This document shows positions 37,431 to 45,562 of a stretch of DNA of 64,000 nucleotides, in pieces. The position numbers were made by a program, and so were the translations under genes. The stretch lies in NCBI RefSeq assembly GCF_900176465.1, contig NZ_FWXR01000003.1, positions 1 to 64,000 on the forward strand. Direction: 5' to 3'. Within the stretch, counting starts at the first letter, position 1; each line of letters opens with the position of its first letter. Origin of the DNA: Fulvimarina manganoxydans. Its GTDB lineage: Bacteria; Pseudomonadota; Alphaproteobacteria; Rhizobiales; Rhizobiaceae. A model generated the notes under the pieces. The model was given only the letters and a program-made list of their open reading frames with translations. It ran no database searches and had not been told where the DNA came from.

Positions 37431-38858
37431 TCACGTTGCGAGCGGTCTGACATCGACCGAGCCATCGCCGATATCGAGTTCGCGGACCGCCGTCTCGTGA
37501 TCCCCATGACGCTTTTTGACGATTGTGATCGTGCGGCGGATATCCGTTCCGGCCTGTTCGTAGCGCAGGAGGATGGCGGTGTCGGAGAGATAGCTCGTAT
37601 CGATATCCATGGACTGGGGACCGCCAAGCACTCCGTGCTGCGCAACGATGAGTATTGTCAGCACCCCGCGGCGCGAGAGATAGGCGAGAAGGGAATGAAG
37701 CTGGGTGATCAGATCCCGCTCCTCGGGCATGGCGCCGAGATAGCCCGTCAGGCTGTCGATGACGACGACCCTTGCACCTCGGTCCTCGACGCTGGTGACC
37801 ACCGCTTGGGCGAATTCGCCTGGCGAAGTCTCGGCTGGATTGAAGTGTTGAAGCGTTAGCGTTCCCGCCTTTTCCCGCTCCTCGAGATGAAAGCCGAGGT
37901 CTCTTGAGCGTCTGCGGAAAATTTCCGGGCGTTCCTCGAAGAGAAACATGGCAGTCGACCGGCCGCTACGAGCACCATGATCAGCATAGGCGGTCGCCAA
38001 GGTGGATTTTCCCGTACCTGCCTGGCCGACGATCAGACAGGTCGTTCCTTCCTCCAGGCCTCCCCCCAACATCTCGTCGACGGCGGAGAGGCCGCTTCCC
38101 ACGATGCCGCTCGCAGGGGAGGCTTCGTGAAGGTCCGGCACGATCCGCGGAAAGATGGTCAGGCCGCCGGTCCGGATCGTCACGTCGTGGTTGCCCTCTA
38201 TGAACCGATGTCCGCGCATCTTTGCAACGCAGAGCTGGCGATGCGTCTTGCCATAGGTGGGCACCCGCATGGAGAGTTCGATGACGCCATGGGCGAGCGC
38301 TTCCAACTGGCGATCGCCCAATTCGCGATCCGCATAGTCGAGGAAAAGCGCGGTGGCGCCCGATTGCAGAACGAGCGATTTCAGAAGAAGGAGATTGCGC
38401 CGATAGGACAGGTGATTACCTGCCAGAAGACGGAATTCGAAAAGCGAGTCGAAGACGATCCGGTCGGCCTTCGATCGGGCAAGCAGCTCCCGGATATGTT
38501 CCATGGTCCGGGCAAGCTCGACTTCGGCCGTCTGTAGAACTGTTTGACGCTCTGCAACGTCTCGCGCCAGATCCAGCGGCGAAAGTTCCTCGATGTCGAG
38601 CAGGTCTAAAGACATGCCATGGGAACGGGCGATCCGTCGCAGATCGGCTTCGCTCTGTGAAATCGTGATGAAAAGGCCTTTCTCGCCCTTTGCGGCACCA
38701 TCGATAAGAAACTGCAAGGCGAGCGTCGTTTTACCGGTGCCGGGGTTTCCCTGGAGGAAATGCATGGCTCTCGGCGGCAAACCTCCAAAAAGCACTTGGT
38801 CGAGACCTGCGACACCGGTCGAGACCGGGCTTGAACCCGACCAAATTTCGCTATCCAT
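37431..38858 (-). CDS. KaiC-like double-domain RecA-type ATPase
   Basis: A 475-residue protein with two KaiC domains. CI (about 8-240) has Walker A GNPGTGKTT at 37-45, but the Glu pair expected after the next strand is replaced by ISQSEADL (66-73). CII (about 245-475) has GQAGTGKST at 278-286 and an intact Glu pair, 308-309 (FEERPE). The autophosphorylation position of cyanobacterial KaiC corresponds to Ser422-Tyr423 in DTSYLSDTAILL. No kaiA or kaiB is present in the window. Non-cyanobacterial KaiC proteins next to histidine kinases are thought to act as ATP-driven signalling switches. ATG 38858 has GGAGCGGGG upstream. It is divergent from the Phd-PAS gene. Confidence 0.93.
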   Translation of the reverse strand: MDSEIWSGSSPVSTGVAGLDQVLFGGLPPRAMHFLQGNPGTGKTTLALQFLIDGAAKGEKGLFITISQSEADLRRIARSHGMSLDLLDIEELSPLDLARDVAERQTVLQTAEVELARTMEHIRELLARSKADRIVFDSLFEFRLLAGNHLSYRRNLLLLKSLVLQSGATALFLDYADRELGDRQLEALAHGVIELSMRVPTYGKTHRQLCVAKMRGHRFIEGNHDVTIRTGGLTIFPRIVPDLHEASPASGIVGSGLSAVDEMLGGGLEEGTTCLIVGQAGTGKSTLATAYADHGARSGRSTAMFLFEERPEIFRRRSRDLGFHLEEREKAGTLTLQHFNPAETSPGEFAQAVVTSVEDRGARVVVIDSLTGYLGAMPEERDLITQLHSLLAYLSRRGVLTILIVAQHGVLGGPQSMDIDTSYLSDTAILLRYEQAGTDIRRTITIVKKRHGDHETAVRELDIGDGSVDVRPLAT

Positions 38859-38887
38859 ATTGCCCCGCTCCGGCTGTGTTCCATTTT

Positions 38888-38942
38888 TACGCAAAATACG
38901 CATATTCGGGCGGCTCTGTATTAACTTGCTTTATAAGCTTAT
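38888..38942. promoter_or_regulatory. Divergent control region between kaiC and the Phd-PAS gene
   Basis: The 161-bp gap is AT-rich. TACGCA occurs twice (38888-38893 and 38897-38902, 9-bp phase). ATAAGCTTAT, a perfect 10-bp palindrome, lies at 38933-38942. Phd-type proteins bind short palindromes at their own promoters, so either element could be an operator. This is inference from position. Confidence 0.4.
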
Positions 38943-39019
38943 GAATTGAAGGCATTATTTATGTTCGTCCAACGCTTTTCATAGCATTCGAACTGGTTAC
39001 TTAGAGGGTAGGGACGGAC

Positions 39020-39577
39020 GTGACGATCTCGGACGACGACAAAGCGCCGGAACTTTCGCGTGAAACTCACGTCACTGCCGGTGAATTGAACCGCAATTTC
39101 GGTGAAATACAGGATCGTGCGCGCCATGGGCCGGTGGTCGTCACCCATCACGGACGCCCGCGTGTCGCGATCGTCTCGATTGAGGATTATGAGAAGCTGA
39201 AGGCCGCCAAGGCGCCGCCTGACGGAACCTATCGCCGCAAGCTCAGCATCGTCCTCGACTGCATCCAGGAATGCTATGTTTCCCTGGACCGCGACTGGAC
39301 GATCGTCTCGGTTAACCGCATGGCAGAGCTTTTCATCGGCATGAGCCGGGATGAACTCGTCGGATTGGACTGGCGCACAGCCTTTCCCAATACGCGCGGA
39401 TCGGTTGCCGAGGACCATTTGCGGCGCGTCTTCGCCCATGGCGAGGTCGCCGCATTCGAAACCACCTCGCTCACCAATCCGCATCGGACGGTCGCCATAC
39501 GCATGTTCCCGCTGCCTTTGCCGGGTGGAGGGGCGGGAATTCTCTTTTCGACAGTCTCAGCGGGGCCAAGCCGTTAG
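39020..39577 (+). CDS. Phd/YefM antitoxin-like domain fused to a PAS domain
   Basis: A 185-residue protein with two recognisable parts. Residues 17-62 (HVTAGELNRNFGEIQDRARHG...VVVTHHGRPRVAIVSIEDYEKL) match the Phd/YefM DNA-binding antitoxin fold, including its typical VTHHGRPRVAI strand. Residues 74-180 (RKLSIVLDCIQECYVSLDRDWTIVSVN...) form a PAS sensor domain in place of the usual toxin-binding tail. No toxin gene is adjacent. It therefore looks like a sensory transcription factor derived from an antitoxin. It starts at GTG 39020 with GAGGGTAGGGA upstream and is divergent from kaiC, suggesting joint regulation. Confidence 0.85.
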   Translation: MTISDDDKAPELSRETHVTAGELNRNFGEIQDRARHGPVVVTHHGRPRVAIVSIEDYEKLKAAKAPPDGTYRRKLSIVLDCIQECYVSLDRDWTIVSVNRMAELFIGMSRDELVGLDWRTAFPNTRGSVAEDHLRRVFAHGEVAAFETTSLTNPHRTVAIRMFPLPLPGGGAGILFSTVSAGPSR

Positions 39578-39714
39578 GAGCGGTCAGCCAATGACCGCGC
39601 TCTCTGGATTGCGGCGCCCTTGGGAAGAGATCAATGGTCCGTCGCCATATCGAAGCTCAAATCACGCGATGACAGGATGGAGCAAAACGAGGATTGACAT
39701 GCGCATGACCAGGA

Positions 39715-39732
39715 TTGTACCGATCGGTACAA
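39715..39732. promoter_or_regulatory. Perfect 18-bp palindromic operator of the DUF1348-tetR pair
   Basis: TTGTACCGATCGGTACAA is fully self-complementary. It lies 26 bases before the DUF1348 start and just after a TTGACA (39694-39699) that could be a -35 box, so a bound repressor would block the promoter. The TetR protein encoded second in the pair is the obvious candidate. Confidence 0.72.
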
Positions 39733-39757
39733 ATGCAAATCTCGTCTGGAGAGCACG

Positions 39758-40222
39758 ATGTCGAGGCCGCCCTTGCCACCTTTCACCCGCGAAACGGCCG
39801 CTCAAAAGGCGCGGATGGCCGAAGACGCGTGGAACAGCCGTGACCCGGAGAAGGTCTCGCTTGCCTACACGCCTGATAGCGCTTGGCGAAATCGAGGCGA
39901 GTTCCTCACGGGTTGGGAAGCGATCGTTGCGTTTCTGACGCGAAAATGGGCTCGCGAGCTTGATTATCGGCTCATCAAGGAAGTCTGGGCCTTCGCGGAT
40001 AACCGCATTGCGGCCCGCTTCGCCTATGAGTGGCGCGACGACAGCGGCAACTGGTTCCGCTCTTATGGGAACGAAAATTGGGAGTTCAACGAAGCCGGAC
40101 TGATGGCTCGGCGTATTGCTTCGATCAACGACCTTCCGATCCACGAAAGCGATCGTCTCTTCCATTGGCCGCTGGGACGTCGGCCGGACGATCATCCCTC
40201 CTTGAGCGATCTCGGGCTCTGA
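39758..40222 (+). CDS. DUF1348 family protein (NTF2/SnoaL-like fold)
   Basis: A 154-residue protein matching DUF1348: [43 protein letters not shown], then [36 protein letters not shown] and [21 protein letters not shown]. These belong to the NTF2-like cone fold with a hydrophobic pocket. The function of the family is unknown; it is often adjacent to a TetR regulator, as here. GGAGAG precedes the ATG. The tetR gene starts 3 bp after the stop, so both form an operon behind a perfect palindrome. Confidence 0.9.
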   Translation: MSRPPLPPFTRETAAQKARMAEDAWNSRDPEKVSLAYTPDSAWRNRGEFLTGWEAIVAFLTRKWARELDYRLIKEVWAFADNRIAARFAYEWRDDSGNWFRSYGNENWEFNEAGLMARRIASINDLPIHESDRLFHWPLGRRPDDHPSLSDLGL

Positions 40223-40225
40223 TCG

Positions 40226-40792
40226 GTGGCACGCGCCTTCGCCGAACGCTCCGAGGTCGTTCCGCTCCTCGCCGAGGTCTTTCGCGAACATGGGGTCGAG
40301 GGCGCGAGTTTATCGCTGATCTCCAAGGCGACGGGCCTTGGCAAAGGCAGCCTCTACAACTTCTTCCCTGGCGGGAAGGAGGAGATGTTGTCCGCGGTTC
40401 TCGACGACATCGATCGCTGGTTTGAGACGTCCGTCTTTTCGCCGCTCGAGCGGGCAACTCCGCCAAAGGACGCGATGCAAGACATGTTGCGGGATGTGGA
40501 CGCCTACTTCCGGTCCGGCGGCAGGATCTGTCTTGTCGGGGTGATTGGTCTCGGCGCGGCGCGCGAGCCTTTCGCAAAGCGAATCGCGCAATATTTTGAG
40601 CGATGGGTCGGGGCTCTCAGTGCCTGCCTTCAGACCGCAGGTCTGTCGCCGACCGTCGCATTGTCGCGGGCAGAGGAAGCCGTCGCCGGAATCCAGGGCG
40701 CGATCGTTTTGTCGAAAGCCCTTGGAAGCGCGGAGGTGTTCCGGCGCAGGCTGCGCCAGATCGAGATGCACCTGCTCGAAACGATCGTCTGA
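40226..40792 (+). CDS. TetR-family transcriptional regulator (LmrA/YxaF-like)
   Basis: A 188-residue repressor-type protein. The helix-turn-helix is ASLSLISKATGLGKGSLYNFFPGGKEEML, followed by an all-helical ligand domain (CLVGVIGLGAAREPFAKRIAQYFERW). The GKGSLYNFFPGGKEEML variant is typical of the LmrA/YxaF-like subgroup. The start is GTG 40226, 3 bp after the DUF1348 stop. It is probably autoregulatory through the 18-bp palindrome at 39715-39732. The inducer is unknown. It is convergent with the SDR gene. Confidence 0.88.
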   Translation: MARAFAERSEVVPLLAEVFREHGVEGASLSLISKATGLGKGSLYNFFPGGKEEMLSAVLDDIDRWFETSVFSPLERATPPKDAMQDMLRDVDAYFRSGGRICLVGVIGLGAAREPFAKRIAQYFERWVGALSACLQTAGLSPTVALSRAEEAVAGIQGAIVLSKALGSAEVFRRRLRQIEMHLLETIV

Positions 40793-40819
40793 CCGATGCC
40801 GATGCGTCCGAGCGGCTCG

Positions 40820-41560
40820 TCAGGCCGGCATCGAGACCTGAAGGAAACGCCCTTCGCGCACGTCGAAAAGACCGCCGGTCTCGGTGAGGCCGGGCAGAGC
40901 CAGCGGCAGCATTGCCTCGGCGACCTCACGCGGGGTCGGCAGCGTTTCCGGATCTTCGCCAGGCATCGCTTCGGCGCGCATCTTGGTCGCTGTTGCGCCG
41001 GGATTGACTGAATTGACGCGCAAGGGGAGTTTTTGCGTCTCGTTCGCCCAGCTTTTGCCGAGAGCTTCCACGGCCGCTTTCGTCGCGGCGTAGAGACCCC
41101 AATAGGCTTTCGCCGAATGGGCGGCGCCGGACGACATCAGGATTGCGCGGCCGGCATCGGATCGGCGAAGCAGAGGGTCGAGCGAGCGGATCAGCCGCCA
41201 GACACTGGTGACATTCGTCGCCATCGTCTTTTCGAACAGCTTTGGATCGATATGACCGATGGGGGACAGGACGCCCAAAAGCCCGGCATTCGCCACCATC
41301 ACGTCGAGCTTGCCCCAGCGCTCGAAAATGGCCGCGCCCAGCCGGTCGATCCCGGCCGAATCGAGAAGATCGAGCGGCACGAGGGTCGTCGAGCCGCCTT
41401 CGGCCTTGATGGCGTCGTCGAGTTCTTCCAATCCGCCGACCGTGCGGGCGACGGCGATCACATGGGCGCCTTCGCTGGCGAGTACCCGCGAAAACTCATA
41501 GCCGATCCCCCGCGAGGCACCGGTTACCACCGCCACCCTGTCTGTCAGTCGCCCGCTCAT
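40820..41560 (-). CDS. Short-chain dehydrogenase/reductase
   Basis: A 246-residue classical SDR. The NAD(P)-binding motif is VTGASRGIG, the NAG motif is VMVANAGLLG, the catalytic Ser lies in LMSSGAAHSA and the Tyr-Lys pair in YAATKAAVEAL. The substrate is not predictable. ATG 41560 is preceded by AAAAGG. It follows purF by 38 bp on the same strand, an arrangement frequent in this order. The frame continues upstream to 41737 inside purF; that extension is a shadow. Confidence 0.9.
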   Translation of the reverse strand: MSGRLTDRVAVVTGASRGIGYEFSRVLASEGAHVIAVARTVGGLEELDDAIKAEGGSTTLVPLDLLDSAGIDRLGAAIFERWGKLDVMVANAGLLGVLSPIGHIDPKLFEKTMATNVTSVWRLIRSLDPLLRRSDAGRAILMSSGAAHSAKAYWGLYAATKAAVEALGKSWANETQKLPLRVNSVNPGATATKMRAEAMPGEDPETLPTPREVAEAMLPLALPGLTETGGLFDVREGRFLQVSMPA

Positions 41561-41598
41561 GGATGCCTTTTCGTCCGTCTGGAACTTTGATTGCGTCG

Positions 41599-43050
41599 TC
41601 AGCCGGCGCCGCCGAGCAGCGAGAGCTGGCGCACATTGTCGGCCGTGTCCTGGTCGGTCAGGGCCGTCGGATAATCGCCCGTGAAACAGGCGTCGCAGAA
41701 TTGCGGCTGGATGGCGTCGCGCCCATCCTCGTCGCAAGCCCGGTAGAGCCCGTCGATCGTCAGAAAGGCGAGGCTGTCCACTTTGATGAACTCCGCCATC
41801 TCGGCAATGGTCATGCGCGAAGCGAGCAGCTTTCCCGTCTCCGGCGTGTCGACGCCGTAGAAACAGGCGCCCGTCGTCGGCGGCGATGCAATGCGCATAT
41901 GCACTTCGCTCGCGCCCGCGTCGCGCACCATCTGAACGATCTTCTGGCTCGTCGTGCCGCGAACGATCGAATCGTCGACGAGGATGACGCGCTTGCCCTC
42001 GATCATTGAGCGATTGGCGTTGTGCTTCAGCCTGACGCCCATATGGCGGATCGCGTCGGTCGGCTGAATGAAGGTACGTCCGACATAATGATTGCGGATG
42101 ATGCCGAGCTCGAAGGGGAGGGCGGCCTGTTGGGCATAGCCGATCGCCGCTGGGACGCCTGAGTCAGGCACCGGCACCACGATATCGGCGTCCACATGGC
42201 TCTCGCGCGCCAGCTCCTCGCCGATCTTCTTGCGGATCGTATAGACGTTGCGCCCTTCGACGGAGGAGTCGGGCCGGGCGAAATAAACATATTCGAAGAT
42301 GCAGAAGCGCGGTTTGCGCTTCTGGAAGGGAAACAGGCTCTCGATCCCCTTGTCGGTGACGATCACCATCTCGCCGGGCTCGATGTCCCGGACGAAATCC
42401 GCCCCGATAATATCGAGCGCGCAGGTCTCGGAGGTGAGGATCGGCGCGCCTTCCAGATCGCCAAGAACGAGGGGGCGAATGCCCAGCGGATCACGTACGC
42501 CGACCATCTTGCCGGCCGCCAGGCCCACCAGGGAAAAGGCGCCTTCGAGCCGCGACAAAGCGTCGATCAGCTTGTCCTTGAAATGCCGCGCCCCGGAGGT
42601 CGCGATCAGATGCAGGATCGTCTCGGTGTCGGAGGTGGAGGAGAAGATCGACCCGCGCCGCTGAAGCTCGCGCTGGACCGTCATGGCATTGGTGATGTTG
42701 CCATTATGGGCGACGGCGAAGCCGCCGGCTGAAAGCTCGGCGAAGAAGGGCTGCACGTTGCGCAGGCCGCCGCCGCCGGTGGTCGCATAGCGCGTATGGC
42801 CGATCGCCGAATCGCCCGGGAGGCGTTCCAGGACCGCCTGCTTGGTGAAGGTATCGCCGATCAGACCGGGATGGCGCTCCACATGGAACTGGGCGCCGTC
42901 ATAGGCGACAATGCCCGCTGCCTCCTGGCCTCGATGCTGCAGCGCATGAAGGCCGAGCGTAACCAACGCAGCCGCGTCCGCCCGATTGAAAATGCCGAAA
43001 ACGCCGCATTCTTCATGCAGCGTGTCGTCGCCGAAGGGCGTCTCGTCCAT
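41599..43050 (-). CDS. purF: Amidophosphoribosyltransferase
   Basis: A 483-residue enzyme that makes 5-phosphoribosylamine from PRPP and glutamine, the first committed step of purine synthesis. The N-terminal glutaminase has a short propeptide MDETPFGDDTLHEE before the nucleophile Cys15 (ECGVFGIF), then HRGQEAAGI, GHTRYATTG and AHNGNITNA. The C-terminal PRTase has the PRPP motif VILVDDSIVRGTTS. Three or more Cys residues in the latter half (CIFEYVYF, CDACFTGDYP) fit the Fe-S type. It forms a block with cvpA upstream and an SDR gene downstream. Confidence 0.97.
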   Translation of the reverse strand: MDETPFGDDTLHEECGVFGIFNRADAAALVTLGLHALQHRGQEAAGIVAYDGAQFHVERHPGLIGDTFTKQAVLERLPGDSAIGHTRYATTGGGGLRNVQPFFAELSAGGFAVAHNGNITNAMTVQRELQRRGSIFSSTSDTETILHLIATSGARHFKDKLIDALSRLEGAFSLVGLAAGKMVGVRDPLGIRPLVLGDLEGAPILTSETCALDIIGADFVRDIEPGEMVIVTDKGIESLFPFQKRKPRFCIFEYVYFARPDSSVEGRNVYTIRKKIGEELARESHVDADIVVPVPDSGVPAAIGYAQQAALPFELGIIRNHYVGRTFIQPTDAIRHMGVRLKHNANRSMIEGKRVILVDDSIVRGTTSQKIVQMVRDAGASEVHMRIASPPTTGACFYGVDTPETGKLLASRMTIAEMAEFIKVDSLAFLTIDGLYRACDEDGRDAIQPQFCDACFTGDYPTALTDQDTADNVRQLSLLGGAG

Positions 43051-43220
43051 CAGATGTCTCGTCGCTTGCCGGAGACCGGTCTCCTGGTCGCCGACCCTAT
43101 ATAGACGCTCGCGGCCGCAGTTGCGAGTGATTCCAAACACCCATGTGACAGCGATACGACTTCGACAGGGGCAATAGGCCGACGCGCCGGCCTTTGCAAC
43201 CGTTCCAACGCGGCTGATGA

Positions 43221-43805
43221 TTACTGACTGTTTTGGATGACGCCCTCGACCGTGTCCGGCTCGCCGGTGGCGGGTTCCTCGTCGGCGCCTCCCGCCAGAC
43301 CGTCCAGCTGATCGAAGATCGCGCCTTGCGGATTTTCGGGAAGAGCGGCGACGAGCTGTTGGCCCAGGTCGTCGAGGAACGGTTTGGACGCGGCATTGGC
43401 GACCCAGCCCGGCTGATTCTCCGGCGCGAGCCAGTTGAAGAACAGCATCGCCACGACGACGAGGAGAAGACCGCGGACTGCGCCGAAGATGAAGCCGAGC
43501 ACCCGGTCCAGTGCACCAATTCGGCTGTCGATGATGAAATCGGCGATTTTCAGCGTGATGAAGGAGACGATGATAAGTGTGACGAAGAAGATGCCGGCCG
43601 CAGCGATCGCCATCGCGGCCTTCTCATTGTTCACATACTGGCTGACGAACGGCGTCAAGGACTCGAAGAAATAGTAGGCGGCGAAGGCCGAAACGCCCCA
43701 GGCGACCACCGATAGGACTTCCCGGGAAAAGCCGCGGACCATGGCCAGCAGCGCCGAGACGAGCATGATGGCGACGAGGATCGCGTCGAGAATGGTGAGT
43801 GTCAT
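43221..43805 (-). CDS. cvpA: CvpA family inner-membrane protein
   Basis: A 194-residue membrane protein with four hydrophobic segments: LDAILVAIMLVSALLAMVRG, VVAWGVSAFAAYYF, AMAIAAAGIFFVTLIIVSFI and GAVRGLLLVVVAMLFFNWL. The first segment and RVLGFIFGAVRG are CvpA signatures. CvpA was named for colicin V production and is usually next to purF, as here. Its cellular role is probably in envelope homeostasis. The C-terminal 45 residues are acidic and look disordered. ATG 43805 is the start. Confidence 0.93.
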   Translation of the reverse strand: MTLTILDAILVAIMLVSALLAMVRGFSREVLSVVAWGVSAFAAYYFFESLTPFVSQYVNNEKAAMAIAAAGIFFVTLIIVSFITLKIADFIIDSRIGALDRVLGFIFGAVRGLLLVVVAMLFFNWLAPENQPGWVANAASKPFLDDLGQQLVAALPENPQGAIFDQLDGLAGGADEEPATGEPDTVEGVIQNSQ

Positions 43806-43943
43806 CGCTTATGATCCGTGATCGATCGTTTCTGGGCTCCGCAGGCCGCGCCCAATGAAGTTGGACGTGCCTTAACGCTCCGTTTCGCACAAATCCATTG
43901 CTCGAACATCAAGACTTCGCGGCGAAGGTTCAGAGAATGGCCG

Positions 43944-45335
43944 TCAATCCTCCTCCGAGAGGCTCGCCGAACCGGCTGCGATATGGGCGACGAGGTCGCC
44001 CAGCGTCTCGACCGCGCGCACGGATATGCCCGATTTCGGTAGGTCGGCGCTGGCCGACGGGACGGTCGCGGCGGAAAAACCGAGCTTTTCCGCTTCCCTC
44101 AGCCTCTGGACGGCATGGGCGACCGGGCGAGCCGCCCCCGACAGGCTAACTTCGCCGAAATAGACCGAATCGGCGGGAAGCGCGGCGCCCGAAAGAGAGG
44201 AGACAAGCGCGGCGGCAACGGCAAGGTCGGCCGCCGGTTCGGAGATGCGGAAACCGCCGGCGACATTAAGATAGACGTCGTGACTGCCGAGCCGCACCCC
44301 GCAGCGCGCTTCGAGAACGGCGAGCACCATGGCAAGGCGCGCCGAATCCCAGCCGACCACGGCCCGTCGCGGCGTTCCGAGCGACGAAGGGGCGACGAGA
44401 GCCTGAATCTCGACGAGAACAGGGCGCGTGCCCTCCATGCCGGCAAAGACCGCAGCGCCCGGCGCCTTGTCGTTGCGCTCCCCGAGAAAAAGCTCCGAAG
44501 GGTTCGCGACTTCCCTCAGGCCGGTATCGCCCATTTCGAATACGCCGATCTCGTCGGTCGGTCCGAAGCGGTTCTTGACGGTTCTCAGAATGCGGTAGTG
44601 GTGACCGCCTTCGCCCTCGAAATAAAGCACGGCGTCGACCATGTGCTCGACGACGCGCGGGCCGGCGATCTGGCCTTCCTTGGTGACATGGCCGACGAGG
44701 ACGACAGCCGCGCCGCTGGCTTTGGCAAAGCGGATCAGCGCCTGAGCGCCCGTGCGGACCTGGGTGACGGTGCCGGGCGCCGATTCGGCGGTGTCGCTCC
44801 AAAGAGTCTGAATGGAATCGACGACGACGAGGTCGGGCCGGCCGGCATCGGCGAGCGTCGCCAGAATGTCTTCCACATTCGTCTCGGCCATCAGCTGGAC
44901 GGAGGTATCGGCCGCCTTCAGACGCTCGGCGCGCAGACGGACCTGGGCGACGGCTTCCTCGCCAGATACATAGATGACCTTGGCACCGCGCCGGGCGAGG
45001 GCGCTCGCGGCCTGCATCAGGAGCGTGGACTTGCCGATGCCGGGATCGCCGCCGATCAGGATCGCTGAGCCGCGCACGATGCCGCCGCCGGTCGCGCGGT
45101 CGAGCTCGGCAATGCCGGAAGCGATGCGGGGCGCTTCCTCATTCTCGCCGGCCAGCGGCAGAAGGGCCGAAGGACGGCCCTTGCGCCGCGATCGCTGCGG
45201 CCCACCGGCGACCCCGCCCGCCGAGGACTCCTCGACGATCGTATTCCATTCGCCGCAGGCGTCGCATTTGCCCTGCCAGCGATTATAGACCGCGCCGCAG
45301 GCCTGGCAGATGAAGGTGATTTTCGGTTTCGCCAT
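43944..45335 (-). CDS. radA: DNA repair protein RadA
   Basis: A 463-residue RecA-related helicase that assists branch migration in recombination. The N-terminal C4 zinc finger is at Cys10, 13, 24 and 27 (FICQACGAVY and KCDACGEW). The ATPase has Walker A GGDPGIGKST and Walker B LVVVDSIQTL. The RadA-specific KNRFG motif occurs in KNRFGPTDEIGVF. The C-terminal third is the Lon-protease-like domain (GSHDVYLNVAGGFRISEPAADLAVAAAL). Length and domain order are standard. It is upstream of cvpA on the same strand. Confidence 0.97.
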   Translation of the reverse strand: MAKPKITFICQACGAVYNRWQGKCDACGEWNTIVEESSAGGVAGGPQRSRRKGRPSALLPLAGENEEAPRIASGIAELDRATGGGIVRGSAILIGGDPGIGKSTLLMQAASALARRGAKVIYVSGEEAVAQVRLRAERLKAADTSVQLMAETNVEDILATLADAGRPDLVVVDSIQTLWSDTAESAPGTVTQVRTGAQALIRFAKASGAAVVLVGHVTKEGQIAGPRVVEHMVDAVLYFEGEGGHHYRILRTVKNRFGPTDEIGVFEMGDTGLREVANPSELFLGERNDKAPGAAVFAGMEGTRPVLVEIQALVAPSSLGTPRRAVVGWDSARLAMVLAVLEARCGVRLGSHDVYLNVAGGFRISEPAADLAVAAALVSSLSGAALPADSVYFGEVSLSGAARPVAHAVQRLREAEKLGFSAATVPSASADLPKSGISVRAVETLGDLVAHIAAGSASLSEED

Positions 45336-45394
45336 GAGCCTCGTTTAGGGCCCTCGAAGACAAAACGGAACCCGGCTCGCTTGCCGTGATGCGG

Positions 45395-45562
45395 CTAGCC
45401 GAAATGCCGGACGAGAAGCTCCGACATCTTCATCAGTGTGACGATCACAAGAGCCACACCGATGGCAGGGGCGCCGTGCTTGACAACATATGCGATCGCC
45501 TCGCGAAGGCCCTCGCTCCAACTCTGGTCCTGGTAACGTCGCTCAGAGTGCCTTGCCAACAC
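45395..45562 (-). CDS. Small single-span membrane protein
   Basis: About 54-55 residues. A polar start (RHSERRYQDQSWSEGLREAIAYV) is followed by one membrane span, GAPAIGVALVIVTLMKMSEL. The start is GTG 45562 or TTG 45559; AGGAGG precedes both, inside the end of the upstream membrane gene, which it overlaps by about 17-20 bp. The strong ribosome site supports translation. I do not recognise a family. It may form a membrane complex with the overlapping gene's product. Confidence 0.5.
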   Translation of the reverse strand: MLARHSERRYQDQSWSEGLREAIAYVVKHGAPAIGVALVIVTLMKMSELLVRHFG

